DNA of 64,000 nucleotides, from assembly GCF_001625325.1 (NCBI RefSeq), contig NZ_JRQQ01000001.1, positions 248,001 through 312,000 of the forward strand, in the 5' to 3' direction. Source of the stretch: Croceicoccus estronivorus. Its GTDB lineage: Bacteria > Pseudomonadota > Alphaproteobacteria > Sphingomonadales > Sphingomonadaceae. A program made the translations under genes and the position numbers. The notes below the pieces were generated by a model that worked only from the letters and a program-made list of their open reading frames with translations, was not told the origin of the DNA and did not search any database. This document shows positions 27,150 through 36,861 of this stretch, piece by piece. Positions within the stretch are counted from its first letter, which is position 1. Each line of letters starts with the position of its first letter.

Positions 27150-27617
27150 ATGACGACACCGGCCGACCTCAACCGCCCGATTATCGAGGGGCTTTATTCC
27201 GAAGCGCTGCTCCTTGCCGACAATGTGCGCGGTGCATTCGATTTCTCCGGCCGGATCGACGAAATGGTCGAGGATGAGGACCTGGCCCGCGTGGCCCTCT
27301 CTTGCGAGGCACTGCGCACCACCACCCGCATGATGCATGTCATTGCATGGCTGTTGAATCAGCGGGCCTTTTTCAATGGTGAGATCAGCGAGTTCCAGTT
27401 GCGTCGCAATGGGCGGCTACCCAGTCGACCGAGCCGATCCAATCCGGAACAGGCTGCGTTGCTACCGCTGCCCTTGCGCAGACTGGTCGAAAAGACCGAA
27501 CGATTTTACGCTCGCATCGAACGGCTCGACACCGCCTGGCATGAACGCTTCACCATGTACCCCAGCGCGATCCATCGCCTGCGCGATCGGCTTGGGCAGG
27601 AATTGCGGATATCCTGA
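27150..27617 (+). CDS. rcdA: RcdA/DUF1465 family protein
   Basis: The 155-residue product shows the DUF1465 pattern: IIEGLYSEALLLADNVRGAF at the start, CEALRTTTRMMHVIAWLLNQ in the middle, and RRLVEKTERFYARIERLD toward the end. In Caulobacter RcdA helps ClpXP degrade the cell-cycle regulator CtrA. Whether the same job is done here is inference. Start: ATG 27150 follows an AAGGTG site; GTG 27144 is an alternative that adds two residues. The gene converges on glpK with three bases between the ends. Confidence 0.8.
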   Translation: MTTPADLNRPIIEGLYSEALLLADNVRGAFDFSGRIDEMVEDEDLARVALSCEALRTTTRMMHVIAWLLNQRAFFNGEISEFQLRRNGRLPSRPSRSNPEQAALLPLPLRRLVEKTERFYARIERLDTAWHERFTMYPSAIHRLRDRLGQELRIS

Positions 27618-27620
27618 CAA

Positions 27621-29093
27621 TCAGACTGCCGCCAACGCAGATTGCCACTGGTCCCGCCGGGACTCGCGCGTGGCGGAATCGAGAGCAGGCATGAAACGGT
27701 GGCGATGCCCTCCCATCGCTGATCCTGCCTCCTCCAGATCGGCAAACAACCCCGCCCCCACTGCGGCCAGCATCGCCGCACCGAGAGCAGTCGTTTCCAC
27801 GTTGTCAGGCCGTTCCACCGTCAGATTGAGCATATCGGCAAGATCCTGAGCCAACCAGTCGTTTGCGCTCATTCCACCGTCGATCCGCAGGCATGACCAG
27901 CGGGCCCCGTCAGCAGCGAACGCATCTGCCAGGTCGAGCGTCTGATATGTCATCGCCTCCAGCGCCGCTCGGGCGATTTGAGGCCGGCCGGTGGCAAAGC
28001 TGAGCCCATGGATGACCCCACGCGCCTCCGGCCGCCAATGGGGCGCACCAAGGCCCGAAAGTGCCGGTACGATCACGACCCCGCCACTATCCGGCACTGA
28101 GCGGGCCAATGCTTCGGTTTCCTCGGCACTACCGATCATACCAAGCGCATCCCGCAACCATTTGACCAGGCTCCCGGCCACGAAGACCGAGCCTTCCAGA
28201 GCATAGACCCGTTCGCCCCCCATCTGGTAAAGGACCGTTCCCAGCAGGCGATTGCATGAGCGTGGCGGTATCGTGCCTGTGTTTGCGAGAATGAAGGCCC
28301 CGGTGCCGTATGTCGCCTTGGTATCGCCCGGTGACAGGCAGGTTTGGCCAATCGTGGCTGCCTGCTGGTCGCCGGCTATCCCCGTGATCGGGATCGCCCG
28401 GCCGAACAGGTCCGGAGATGTTCGGGCCAGTTCCCCGGCGTTGTCGGTCACTTCAGGCAAGGCCTGTCGGGTAACACCGAACAGATCGCACAATCCTGCA
28501 TCCCAGTTACCCCCGTCCAAGGGTAACAGCAGAGTTCGGCTGGCGTTGCTGGCGTCGCTCAGATGTGCACCCCCGCTGAGTTTGTAGACCAACCAGCTTT
28601 CGACCGTTCCCAGTGCCAGTCTCCCCGCCGCTGCCGCATCGGCAACAGCAGTTTCATTCGCCAACAACCAGCGCATCTTGGTGGCGGAGAAATAAGGATC
28701 GAGCAGCAGGCCGGTCTGCCGATGGATCTCGTCCTCCAGGCCTTCACGCTTGAGCCTGGCACATTCGGCGGCTGTCCGCCGATCCTGCCACACCAGGGCT
28801 CGCGCCAAAGGCTCTCCACTCTTGCGATCCCACGCGACAACCGTTTCACGTTGATTGGTAATACCGATTGCAGCGATTCTGCCTGAATCGCCCGCACGAT
28901 CTGCAACTTCCCGCGCACAGGTGAGAGTCTGCTCCCAGATTTCACGCGGATCGTGTTCGACGAAACCGGGCGCCGGATAATACTGTGCCAGTTCGCGCTG
29001 GGTTACCGCCTTAACCTGCCCATCGAGGCCGAATAACATCGCCCGGGTCGAGGTCGTTCCTTCGTCGAGAACCAGGATCAGATCTTGCGTCAT
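27621..29093 (-). CDS. glpK: Glycerol kinase
   Basis: The 490-residue FGGY-family kinase phosphorylates glycerol with ATP to sn-glycerol-3-phosphate. Motifs: LVLDEGTTSTRAMLF at the start (phosphate loop), ITNQRETVVAWDRKSGEP, and VWQDRRT, all characteristic of GlpK, plus GIAGDQQAATIGQTC and LRIDGGMSANDWL in the C-terminal half. ATG 29093 is preceded by GGGAGAG and begins the normal N-terminus; the open frame to 29174 is too long. glpF and glpD are not adjacent. Confidence 0.95.
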   Translation of the reverse strand: MTQDLILVLDEGTTSTRAMLFGLDGQVKAVTQRELAQYYPAPGFVEHDPREIWEQTLTCAREVADRAGDSGRIAAIGITNQRETVVAWDRKSGEPLARALVWQDRRTAAECARLKREGLEDEIHRQTGLLLDPYFSATKMRWLLANETAVADAAAAGRLALGTVESWLVYKLSGGAHLSDASNASRTLLLPLDGGNWDAGLCDLFGVTRQALPEVTDNAGELARTSPDLFGRAIPITGIAGDQQAATIGQTCLSPGDTKATYGTGAFILANTGTIPPRSCNRLLGTVLYQMGGERVYALEGSVFVAGSLVKWLRDALGMIGSAEETEALARSVPDSGGVVIVPALSGLGAPHWRPEARGVIHGLSFATGRPQIARAALEAMTYQTLDLADAFAADGARWSCLRIDGGMSANDWLAQDLADMLNLTVERPDNVETTALGAAMLAAVGAGLFADLEEAGSAMGGHRHRFMPALDSATRESRRDQWQSALAAV

Positions 29094-29164
29094 CTTCTCT
29101 CCCACCCGCGCCAGGACCGCGCCAGCCCTCGACTTAACAGCATCGTGCCCCCATATGCCACCAT

Positions 29165-30037
29165 ATGGATTCACCTACCCGCCCCTGGCCGACCGGCAAG
29201 GTCGAAGAGCTCGAACCATTCGTGCGGCGCGTTCTGGCGCCTAACCCGTCGCCCTTCACCTACACCGGCACGCAGACCTATCTGATCGGCTCGCAGGATG
29301 CGCTGGCGGTGATCGATCCCGGCCCGAACGATCCTGCACACCTCGATGCGCTGATCGCTGCAATCGGCGATGCGCGGGTCGTGGCGATCTGCTGCACGCA
29401 TACCCATCGCGACCATTCACCGGCTGCTGCACCGTTACAGCAACATACGGGAGCCGAAATTGCGGGCTGCGCCCCGCTGGCGCTCGATACGACCGGGCCG
29501 CGCGCGGATGCCCCCTTCGACATGACTTACGCCCCTGACCGGGTGCTGAATGACGGAGACACCATTTGCGGTGAGGGGTGGACCCTGAAAGCCGTAGCAA
29601 CACCGGGGCACACCTCCAACCATCTGTGCTACGCATTGGAGGAAACCGGCGCGCTGTTCACCGGCGATCACGTGATGGGCTGGTCGACCAGCGTGGTTTC
29701 GCCGCCGGATGGCGACATGGCCGCCTATCTCCGATCGCTCCAGCTTCTGCATGACCGGGAAGATCGCGTGTATTACCCCGCCCACGGTCCCGCCGTGGAA
29801 AAACCCCGCCAGCTCGTGCGCGGGATGATCGGCCATCGCCGCCAACGGGAACGGCAGATACTGCGTCAGCTTGAAAAGGGCCCTCAGGCCATCCCCGACA
29901 TGGTCCCCGAAATGTACAAGGGCACCGATCCCGCGCTCCATCCCGCAGCAGGGATGTCTGTCCTCGCACACCTGATCGACCTGCAACAAAAGGGCAAAGT
30001 CAGCCGCGATGGCGATGCGTGGGAACTCGCAGCCTGA
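29165..30037 (+). CDS. Metallo-beta-lactamase fold hydrolase (LACTB2-like)
   Basis: The 290-residue product carries the zinc-binding motif THTHRDHSPAA near residue 78-88, followed by TPGHTSNHLCYAL, LFTGDHVMG and YYPAHGP, which supply the other His and Asp ligands. The C-terminal 60 residues form a winged-helix-like end (HLIDLQQKGKVSRDG), as in the LACTB2 subgroup, whose human member is an endoribonuclease; other members act on thioesters. The substrate here is unknown. It is divergent from glpK with 71 bases between starts. Confidence 0.9.
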   Translation: MDSPTRPWPTGKVEELEPFVRRVLAPNPSPFTYTGTQTYLIGSQDALAVIDPGPNDPAHLDALIAAIGDARVVAICCTHTHRDHSPAAAPLQQHTGAEIAGCAPLALDTTGPRADAPFDMTYAPDRVLNDGDTICGEGWTLKAVATPGHTSNHLCYALEETGALFTGDHVMGWSTSVVSPPDGDMAAYLRSLQLLHDREDRVYYPAHGPAVEKPRQLVRGMIGHRRQRERQILRQLEKGPQAIPDMVPEMYKGTDPALHPAAGMSVLAHLIDLQQKGKVSRDGDAWELAA

Positions 30038-30143
30038 CCCCCGCTGGCACCGCGCATCTTGCCACGCCGATAAGACTTCGCTTGCTCATTATTTTATAAT
30101 ATTTGTCCCGCTTCGGAGCTGTCTCCGGAGGGGGAGAAATTTC

Positions 30144-30863
30144 ATGAGCAACAATGCTGCCGCTTACCGGCAGGACCAGGTCTTTTTCCTGCGTCTTGCC
30201 ATTGCCGTTTCCATTCTCGTGATCCTAGCCTTCGCCCAATGGGCGCTGCGAGGTTATGCCAACTATGCGACCGCGCCGATTGCCGTGCACATCCATGGCA
30301 TCACCATGTTGGCCTGGCTGGGACTGTTCGTGACCCAGAACTATCTCGCGGGAAATGGCAATCTGGCCATGCATCGCAAGCTCGGATGGACAGGTGTCGG
30401 ACTTGCCATTTTCATGCTGTTCATCGGCACTTACATCACGCTGGAATCGCTGGCGTTACACCGCGTGCCGCCGATCTTCACCCCGCCCTATTTCCTCCTG
30501 CTCGGCCCGGTCCACCTCATCTATTTCGCGATCGTGATCGGCTTTGCAATCGCGCTGCGCCGCCGCACCGAATGGCATCGCCGGTTGATGCTGCTTGCCA
30601 CCGTGCTGGTCATGGAGCCCGCGTTTGGCCGGCTGATTCCTCCGCCCGTCCTCATGAGTCCGGCAGGGGCCTGGATTGAAGGCGCCTTGCAGGCCGCCGT
30701 GCTGGGCATCGCCATGTTGCATGATCGCCGGGTCCGTGGTGCGGTACATCCGGCACTCTGGTGGGGCGTCGCCACGATTTTCCTGTGCGTGCTCACAGTC
30801 GATCAACTGTCGCATACTCAGCCGGTGGTCGCCTATGCCCAAGCACTGACTGCAGGGGGATAA
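30144..30863 (+). CDS. Multi-pass membrane protein of unknown function
   Basis: The 239-residue product has about six or seven membrane helices: LRLAIAVSILVILAFAQWAL, ITMLAWLGLFVTQNYL, VGLAIFMLFIGTYITL, YFLLLGPVHLIYFAIVIGFA, RLMLLATVLVMEPAFG, AALQAAVLGI-type and VATIFLCVLTVD. Histidines cluster near helix ends (AVHIHGIT, AMHRKLGW, EWHRRLM), a layout that recalls DUF2306-like or heme-binding membrane proteins, but I do not claim that. ATG 30144 is supported by GGAGGGGGAG just upstream; the longer frame from 30009 is rejected. Confidence 0.7.
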   Translation: MSNNAAAYRQDQVFFLRLAIAVSILVILAFAQWALRGYANYATAPIAVHIHGITMLAWLGLFVTQNYLAGNGNLAMHRKLGWTGVGLAIFMLFIGTYITLESLALHRVPPIFTPPYFLLLGPVHLIYFAIVIGFAIALRRRTEWHRRLMLLATVLVMEPAFGRLIPPPVLMSPAGAWIEGALQAAVLGIAMLHDRRVRGAVHPALWWGVATIFLCVLTVDQLSHTQPVVAYAQALTAGG

Positions 30864-30940
30864 GGAAATTTTCCTTGGGCTTGAGCCCTCCAGCCCTCTA
30901 GGGGAGTTGCAAGAGAATATACCCTAAGCAGGAAAGGCCC

Positions 30941-31927
30941 ATGACCATACAAACCGCCGATTTGACCGGCATCGACGTGCGGGCGGAGATCGAACGGCTC
31001 CGCAAGGAACGCAATGCCGTCATCCTCGCCCACTATTATCAGAAGCCGGAAATTCAGGATCTGGCGGATTTCGTCGGTGACTCACTGGACCTCAGCCGCA
31101 AGGCGGCCGCGACTGACGCAGATGTGATTGCATTCTGCGGGGTAAAGTTCATGGCGGACACGGCCAAGATCCTCTCCCCCCAAAAGACCGTCATCCTGCC
31201 CGATCTGGAAGCGGGCTGCAGCCTCGAGGATTCCTGCCCGCCGGAAAAATTCAAGGCCTTCCGCGAAGCGCACCCGGATCACATCGCGCTGACATACATC
31301 AACTGTTCTACCGAAGTGAAAGCGCTGAGCGACATCATCGTCACGTCTTCCAGCGCGGAAACGATCCTGCAACAGATCCCCGCGGATCAGAAAATCATCT
31401 TCGGGCCGGATCGGCATCTGGGCGGCTATCTGTCGCGCAAGTTCAATCGTGAAATGCTGCTCTGGCCGGGCGTATGCATCGTGCACGAAGCCTTCAGTGA
31501 AACTGAGCTGATGAAGCTGATGCAGGAGCATCCGGGCGCACCGGTAGCGGCACATCCTGAATGCCCGCCGGCAATCATCGATCACGCGGACTACGTCGGT
31601 TCGACCAGCGGCATCCTGAACTACGCGATGACGATGGAGGGCGATACACTGATCGTCGCAACCGAACCGCACATCATCCACCAGATGGAGAAGGCGCTTC
31701 CCAACAAGAACTTCATCGGCGCGCCCGGTGCTGACGGGAACTGCAACTGCAACATTTGCCCATACATGGCGCTCAATACGCTGGAAAAACTCTACATCGC
31801 CCTGCGCGATCTGCAGCCCCGCATCGAAATCGACGAAGACTTGCGGCTTGCCGCCAAGAAGAGCCTCGACCGAATGCTGGAAATGGCTGCGGGCACCGTG
31901 GGCAAGGGAGATCTGGGCGACCGTTGA
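30941..31927 (+). CDS. nadA: Quinolinate synthase
   Basis: The 328-residue 4Fe-4S enzyme condenses iminoaspartate with dihydroxyacetone phosphate to quinolinate in NAD synthesis. It starts with ILAHYYQKPEIQDLADFVGD, and the three cluster cysteines are visible in TYINCSTEVKA, AAHPECPPAI and CNICPYMALNTL. Length is usual. nadB and nadC are not adjacent. An AGGAAAGG site precedes the ATG. The gene is followed by a DUF2254 gene after 43 bases. Confidence 0.96.
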   Translation: MTIQTADLTGIDVRAEIERLRKERNAVILAHYYQKPEIQDLADFVGDSLDLSRKAAATDADVIAFCGVKFMADTAKILSPQKTVILPDLEAGCSLEDSCPPEKFKAFREAHPDHIALTYINCSTEVKALSDIIVTSSSAETILQQIPADQKIIFGPDRHLGGYLSRKFNREMLLWPGVCIVHEAFSETELMKLMQEHPGAPVAAHPECPPAIIDHADYVGSTSGILNYAMTMEGDTLIVATEPHIIHQMEKALPNKNFIGAPGADGNCNCNICPYMALNTLEKLYIALRDLQPRIEIDEDLRLAAKKSLDRMLEMAAGTVGKGDLGDR

Positions 31928-31970
31928 TCCCGCCTCGACAGGGTTCGGCACCATTGGGGAAACGCCAGCG

Positions 31971-33293
31971 ATGACAGCCATTCTACGCCTGCTGTGGAGC
32001 AAGATTAGCGCCAGCTACTGGTTCTATCCCGCCCTGTTCTCAATTGTCGCGCTGTTGCTTGCCCTGGGGCTGGTCAATCTCGACCGGTCCGGGGCTACGG
32101 CCTGGCTGAGCGAAGCAAAGGTGATCGTGCCGGCCAGGCCGCAAGGCGCGAGCAACATGCTCACCGTCATTGCGGGCTCGATGATTGGCGTCGCTTCAAC
32201 GGTCTTTTCCATCACGATCGCGGCGGTAGCCTACGCCAGCGGCACCTATGGCCCCCGCCTGCTGACCAATTTCATGCAGGACAAGGGAAACCAGCTCAGT
32301 CTTGCAACGTTCATCGCGACATTCGTCTATGCACTGACCGTCCTGCGTACCATTCGCGGCAGTGACGAAGGCCCTGTCATCGCCTTGCAAGGCGACCCAT
32401 CCGTACCCTCCGGATTTGTCCCGCAGCTATCGCTGCTCGTAGCCTATGCATTAATGGCGATATCGATCGGGGTACTGGTCTATTTCCTGAACCATATCCC
32501 TTCCAGCATCCGCATCAACCATGTGCTGGAAGGGATCGGACGCCGCCTGCTGAGAGATATTGAGCGGACTTTTCCGGAAGAAACTGCCCGCCAGCCGATA
32601 TCGAAGGAAGTCGATGGCAACCCCATTTTCGTGGACGGCACCGGCTATGTGCAAATGATCGATTTTTCCGGCCTGTCCGAAATTGCACGAAAGGCCGACG
32701 CGACAATCGCCCTTGCGGTCAGGACCGGCGATTTCGTTCATCGCCATACTCCCATTGCCAACGCCTGCATGGAAGATGGCAGCGAGGACTTTCCCGCGCA
32801 GATTGCCGAATGCTTCACACTGGGTGCCACGCGGACACCGGATCAGGACATCCAGTTCCTGATCGACGAGCTGGTCGAAATCGCTTTGCGCGCCTTGTCC
32901 CCCGGCATCAACGATCCGTTCACCGCCATCACTGCCGTGCACTGGCTTGGTGCAGCCACCAGCGAACTGGGTCGCCGCGACTTGCGCATGCGCCTTGCGG
33001 ATGAATCGCCCTCCGATTGTCCGGTCATTCCCGTGCCAAGTGATTTTCCCCACTTTCTGGCCCGCGGTTTCGGTGCCGCTCGGTCGGCAATTGCATCCAG
33101 CCCAATTGCCTCATTGGTCACGCTCGACAGCCTGCGCGATGCGGCCCGGGCAGTAACCGACGGCAACCGCCGCAGCCTTCTGCGCGCCGAAGGCGACTTG
33201 CTGATGGCGCAGGCGGAGCTGGCTCTGGGTGGGCCAGATCTGGAAAAAGTTCGGCAACGCCATGCCGAGTTTCACGCAGCCCTGCTCGGATAG
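31971..33293 (+). CDS. DUF2254 membrane protein
   Basis: The 440-residue product has four N-terminal membrane helices (YPALFSIVALLLALGLV, MLTVIAGSMIGVASTVFSIT, TFIATFVYALTVL, LSLLVAYALMAISIGVLVYF) and a large C-terminal soluble part with the family hallmarks QFLIDELVEIALRALSPGIND and ITAVHWLGAA. DUF2254 proteins are predicted membrane proteins of unknown role. ATG 31971 starts at the first helix; the open frame back to 31728 overlaps nadA in another frame and is a shadow. Confidence 0.9.
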   Translation: MTAILRLLWSKISASYWFYPALFSIVALLLALGLVNLDRSGATAWLSEAKVIVPARPQGASNMLTVIAGSMIGVASTVFSITIAAVAYASGTYGPRLLTNFMQDKGNQLSLATFIATFVYALTVLRTIRGSDEGPVIALQGDPSVPSGFVPQLSLLVAYALMAISIGVLVYFLNHIPSSIRINHVLEGIGRRLLRDIERTFPEETARQPISKEVDGNPIFVDGTGYVQMIDFSGLSEIARKADATIALAVRTGDFVHRHTPIANACMEDGSEDFPAQIAECFTLGATRTPDQDIQFLIDELVEIALRALSPGINDPFTAITAVHWLGAATSELGRRDLRMRLADESPSDCPVIPVPSDFPHFLARGFGAARSAIASSPIASLVTLDSLRDAARAVTDGNRRSLLRAEGDLLMAQAELALGGPDLEKVRQRHAEFHAALLG

Positions 33294-33339
33294 GCTATTG
33301 CCTGTCGCCTGACGGGCCCAGGATTCGTAATAGCCGGGC

Positions 33340-33699
33340 TTATTCGACGGAAAAGAGCGCCTGGTCTTCATTGCGCGGCGCAGTGCCGTCGTAAGTCGGC
33401 AGCGGATCGAATGCCATGTCCGTTACTGCCACGTCGGAAAGACCGTCGAGCTTGAAATGGCCGAGCCGCCGCTCCTCATCCGAACGCCATTTCTTCTCAG
33501 TATTCAATGCACTCACGAAAAGCGCACCATGGCGCGAGAAAAGGAGATGCGGCGCAAGATGCATCTCGTTGCTGTTGTAGCGGGCCTGCACCAATCGCTT
33601 GTTTGCGATGGCGTCGATGAATTTCCGTTCGATCGTCGGGGCAGGTTCGATAGGAGCGGATTTGGTATGCATTGCGGCGTAATCCAGCATTAGCGCCAT
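33340..33699 (-). CDS. Small WYL-like domain protein
   Basis: The 119-residue product resembles a stand-alone WYL-like fold: IERKFIDAIANKRLVQARYN, then LAPHLLFSRHGALFVSALN and GHFKLDGLSDVAVTDMAFDP. WYL domains usually sense ligands in transcription regulators, but this one has no DNA-binding part. It may be a family of small free-standing proteins. An alternative ATG at 33690 is possible. It is convergent with the DUF2254 gene. Confidence 0.6.
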   Translation of the reverse strand: MALMLDYAAMHTKSAPIEPAPTIERKFIDAIANKRLVQARYNSNEMHLAPHLLFSRHGALFVSALNTEKKWRSDEERRLGHFKLDGLSDVAVTDMAFDPLPTYDGTAPRNEDQALFSVE

Positions 33700-33792
33700 T
33701 GCTGCAAGACCCTATGCGGTGATCCTTCTCATTTTCGACGGAATACAAGCCCCGATCAATGGCTTGGGATATTGTCAGACATTCATACCTGA

Positions 33793-34107
33793 TTATTGCC
33801 CGGTGTTTGCTTCCACCGCTGCGGCAACAGGGTCCACCGAATCACCACTGGCCGGCTGAGCCGCACCGTCAGCATCCGGCTCCGATTCACTTTCATCGGT
33901 CGCATCAGACGCGGTGGCCGCAGCTTTTTCAGGTTCAGCCAGCGGCGCCTGCGACTTCAACTGGTCGAGCGGGATCATCCCGTCGCTAATCGAACCTTCC
34001 AGCACTTCGCCCGCGGCGGTGCGCCCGTCACCCTGTTTGGACTCGTCGTCCCCACACGCCGCCAGCAGTACGATGGGAGACAGGACCAGGATCAAACGAC
34101 GCATCAT
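33793..34107 (-). CDS. Small lipoprotein
   Basis: The 104-residue product has a lipoprotein signal ([20 protein letters not shown]) with lipobox LAAC at residues 15-18. The mature part is acidic and low in complexity ([19 protein letters not shown]), with one ordered segment ([18 protein letters not shown]). ATG 34107 overlaps the lipB stop in ATGA form, so it is probably translated together with lipB. No known family. Confidence 0.7.
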   Translation of the reverse strand: MMRRLILVLSPIVLLAACGDDESKQGDGRTAAGEVLEGSISDGMIPLDQLKSQAPLAEPEKAAATASDATDESESEPDADGAAQPASGDSVDPVAAAVEANTGQ

Positions 34108-34778
34108 CGGCGGGGTTCTCCACACGGACTTTCCAACGCGGTGAGAAATTCACCGGCACGGGCAATCAATGCCCGATCCCACTCGTCAGGCGCAACAGCA
34201 ATGCCGAGTTTTTCGAGACTGGTGACGCCATATTCGGCTATCCCGCAGGGAACGATACCTGAAAAATGCGAGAGGTCGGGCGCGAGGTTGACTGAAAAAC
34301 CATGCATCGTGACCCAGCGCCGTACCCGAACGCCAATAGCACCGATCTTCGCTTCCGAACCGTGGACATCCCGAGTCCAGATGCCCACGCGATCGGGGAC
34401 ACTCCAACTTTCAACGCCAAAATCGGACAGTGTCGCAATCACCCATTGTTCCAGCGAATGCACGAACTTGCGCACATCCTTTGCCCGGCGCGAAAGGTCG
34501 AGCAGAACATAGCCGACCCGTTGCCCCGGCCCATGGTAGGTATATCTGCCGCCCCGCCCCGTCGCCACGACCTCGAATCGCGGATCGAGCAGTTCACCTG
34601 CCACTGCGCTGGTCCCCGCCGTGTAGACTGGCGGATGCTCCAACAGCCATACCAGTTCCTCTGCCCTGCCCGCCGCAATGTCCGCATTGCGCGCAGTCAT
34701 GGTCTCCAACGCCGTGCGGTACGGCACAGGTGCAGTTTCAGTCCGCCATTCGATCAGGTCATGCACACTTGCTGTCAT
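34104..34778 (-). CDS. lipB: Octanoyltransferase LipB
   Basis: The 224-residue enzyme moves octanoyl from acyl carrier protein to lipoyl domains. Motifs: [33 protein letters not shown], and [19 protein letters not shown] with the catalytic Lys, then IVPCGI with the catalytic Cys. ATG 34778 gives the usual N-terminus; the open frame extends to 34814. A membrane protein gene runs divergently 65 bases away. lipA is not in the window. Confidence 0.94.
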   Translation of the reverse strand: MTASVHDLIEWRTETAPVPYRTALETMTARNADIAAGRAEELVWLLEHPPVYTAGTSAVAGELLDPRFEVVATGRGGRYTYHGPGQRVGYVLLDLSRRAKDVRKFVHSLEQWVIATLSDFGVESWSVPDRVGIWTRDVHGSEAKIGAIGVRVRRWVTMHGFSVNLAPDLSHFSGIVPCGIAEYGVTSLEKLGIAVAPDEWDRALIARAGEFLTALESPCGEPRR

Positions 34779-34843
34779 CGCCAATTGCGTGGCCCTAACG
34801 GCATGGCTTATCAAGGGGTCTGTTTAGGGGTAGGAGTTAAACG

Positions 34844-35659
34844 ATGAAATTCGACATGAACCGGGCATGGCGCGACGCCTCCGAAATGGTGATCGCCAAC
34901 CGCGAGGTTCTGCTCATCGTCGCCGGCCTGTTCTTTTTCCTGCCCGGCCTGGCTGCCGTATTGCTGATTCCTTCGATGCAACCGCCCGCGGAAATCAAGG
35001 AAAGCGAAGCAATCGCCTTCATGACCCAGTTCTATACCGACAACGCATTGTGGATCATCCTGCTGGCAGTGGTCCAGACAGTCGGTGTACTGACCCTCCT
35101 TGGCCTGTTGCGGGGCCATGCCAAGCCCACTGTCGGTGATGCGCTGAAAGCCGGGATCGTGGGCATCCTGCCCTATCTCGGGGCACAGATCCTGTTTTCG
35201 CTCGGTGTCGCCGCCATTCTCGGCCTGCTGATCGGCGTCGCTATGGCCACCGGCCTGAAATTGTTGATCGCAGTTGCTGCGATCGCGACTTTCATTCTGC
35301 TGGTCTATGCCCTCATCAAGATATCGCTGGTTCCGGCCGTGATCGCAATCGAACGCGTGACGAACCCCGTCACCGTGCTGCTCCGTTCATGGTCCCTGAC
35401 CAAGGGCAACAGTTTCCGACTGCTTCTGTTCTATGCGCTGCTGCTGATCGTATTCATCGTGATAACGGCAGTGATTGGCGCAATTTCGGGCCTGCTGCTT
35501 GCTCTCGTCGGGACAGGCGCTGCTTCGACCATTGGCGAAGCCATCGTCTCAGGCCTGCTTGGCGCAATCGTCACTGTCTATTTCGTGGCGATCCTGGCCT
35601 CGATACACCGCCAGTTGGCCGGGCCTTCGGCCGAGATGATCGGCCGGACATTCGAATAG
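34844..35659 (+). CDS. Multi-pass membrane protein (YciC/GPDPase-membrane-like)
   Basis: The 271-residue product begins with a short amphipathic lead (MKFDMNRAWRDASEMVIAN) and has six hydrophobic segments, among them VLLIVAGLFFFLPGLAAVLL, IILLAVVQTVGVLTLLGLL, LLLFYALLLIVFIVITAVIG and IVSGLLGAIVTVYFVAILA. The arrangement, with NPVTVLLRSWSLTKGNSFR before the last helices, resembles the membrane region of glycerophosphodiester phosphodiesterases, without the catalytic domain. Function is unknown. Confidence 0.65.
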   Translation: MKFDMNRAWRDASEMVIANREVLLIVAGLFFFLPGLAAVLLIPSMQPPAEIKESEAIAFMTQFYTDNALWIILLAVVQTVGVLTLLGLLRGHAKPTVGDALKAGIVGILPYLGAQILFSLGVAAILGLLIGVAMATGLKLLIAVAAIATFILLVYALIKISLVPAVIAIERVTNPVTVLLRSWSLTKGNSFRLLLFYALLLIVFIVITAVIGAISGLLLALVGTGAASTIGEAIVSGLLGAIVTVYFVAILASIHRQLAGPSAEMIGRTFE

Positions 35660-35686
35660 CTTAAGGCGCAGTTGGGAGGGAGGCTT

Positions 35687-36322
35687 TCAGCCTTCCTCGT
35701 CCTTCCAGCCCCAGAACAGCTGGCAAGGCAGAATGTTGAACAGCTCGAAACCCTTGTCGATCCGCTGAAAATGCCGGGCCATGAAATCCCGTGCCTTGGC
35801 GGAGAACTGATAAACCAGAAAAGCACCACCCGGCCTCAGAACCCGGTGCGTCGCGGCGGCAATGGCCGGGCCCACACCATCGGGCAGGGTAGAGAACGGC
35901 AAACCGGACAGAACATAGTCCGCATGGTCGTGCCCGTGTGCGCGGACGATTTCCTCCACATCAGCCGCAGAACCATTCACGGCAGAAAACCGGCTGTCGC
36001 CAATCGTGCGCTTCAGATAGTCGATATAGAGCGGGTTCGTGTCGATCACGATCAGTTGCGCGTCCCGCCGCATCCGCTCCAGAACCGGGCGGCAGAAAGT
36101 GCCGACACCGGGGCCATATTCCACAAACAGCTTGCATTCGTCCCAGTTCACCGGAGCGAGCATCTTCGCAATCGTGAACCGCGAGGACGGGATGATCGAA
36201 CCGACCATCACCGGATGCTGAATGAAGCCTTCGAAAAAAACACCCCACGGGCCGAGCGCGCGGAACAGCGAATCTTTCCAACCCGCGCGGCGGCGTTCGC
36301 GCGAAAGCTCGGAACCGGTCAT
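35687..36322 (-). CDS. SAM-dependent methyltransferase, PmtA-like
   Basis: The 211-residue product has a class I methyltransferase fold: motif I LFVEYGPGVGTFCRPVLERM, then QLIVIDTNPLYIDYL (acidic ribose-binding position), and DYVLSGLPFSTLPDGVG. The preceding segment MVGSIIPSSRFTIAKML and the motif layout are shared with phospholipid N-methyltransferases of the PmtA type and rRNA adenine dimethylases. Phosphatidylethanolamine methylation is a reasonable guess only. ATG 36322 has GAGAGG upstream. Confidence 0.75.
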   Translation of the reverse strand: MTGSELSRERRRAGWKDSLFRALGPWGVFFEGFIQHPVMVGSIIPSSRFTIAKMLAPVNWDECKLFVEYGPGVGTFCRPVLERMRRDAQLIVIDTNPLYIDYLKRTIGDSRFSAVNGSAADVEEIVRAHGHDHADYVLSGLPFSTLPDGVGPAIAAATHRVLRPGGAFLVYQFSAKARDFMARHFQRIDKGFELFNILPCQLFWGWKDEEG

Positions 36323-36448
36323 GCGTGAGGCAACCTCTCTTGCGGCGGCCCCTTGCCGACCGGGACCCGATATACTGCCCCGCGTTGGCAAATTCGTGCA
36401 GGCATTGCAACCCGGACTGCGGTGTTCACCACACCAATCATCGGCAAA

Positions 36449-36793
36449 TCAGAGGATTTCCCGGACCTTTTCCGGCGGACGGCAGAGCCTGACCCCTTTT
36501 TCCGTTTCGACCAGCGGCCGTTCTATCAGCTTGGGTTCTTCCGCCATGGCCGCGACCACAGTCGCATCATCGGCTTCGGTAAGCCCACGTTCCTTCGCGT
36601 CGGTGCCGCTGAGACGAAGGCCTTCACGCGCAGGCATGCCTGCATCGCTGTAAAGCTGGGCGAGCTTGTCCGCGTTCGGCGGGTTCTTGAGGTATTGCAC
36701 CACAGTCAGCTCCACGTCCGGCTGTTCCTCCAGCAAGGCCAAGGTCTGACGCGACTTGCTGCAATTCGGATTGTGCCAGATGGTAGCTTTCAT
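36449..36793 (-). CDS. arsC: ArsC-family reductase
   Basis: The 114-residue thioredoxin-fold protein has the ArsC active site HNPNCSKSRQTLALLEE with Cys11, then VQYLKNPP and ERPLVETEKGVRLCRPPEKV with the conserved Arg-Pro. In glutaredoxin-linked arsenate reductases this Cys takes the arsenate. The usual NPxCGTSR is NPNCSKSR here, a variant frequent in the broader ArsC/YffB family, so arsenate is likely but not certain. No arsB, arsR or acr3 is adjacent. Confidence 0.85.
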   Translation of the reverse strand: MKATIWHNPNCSKSRQTLALLEEQPDVELTVVQYLKNPPNADKLAQLYSDAGMPAREGLRLSGTDAKERGLTEADDATVVAAMAEEPKLIERPLVETEKGVRLCRPPEKVREIL

Positions 36794-36861
36794 CAGTGGA
36801 TCCTCTTTCTTTCAATGGGGAGCGGCCTAGCGCCGGAGCAGCGCCAAGCCAAGGGCGAGGA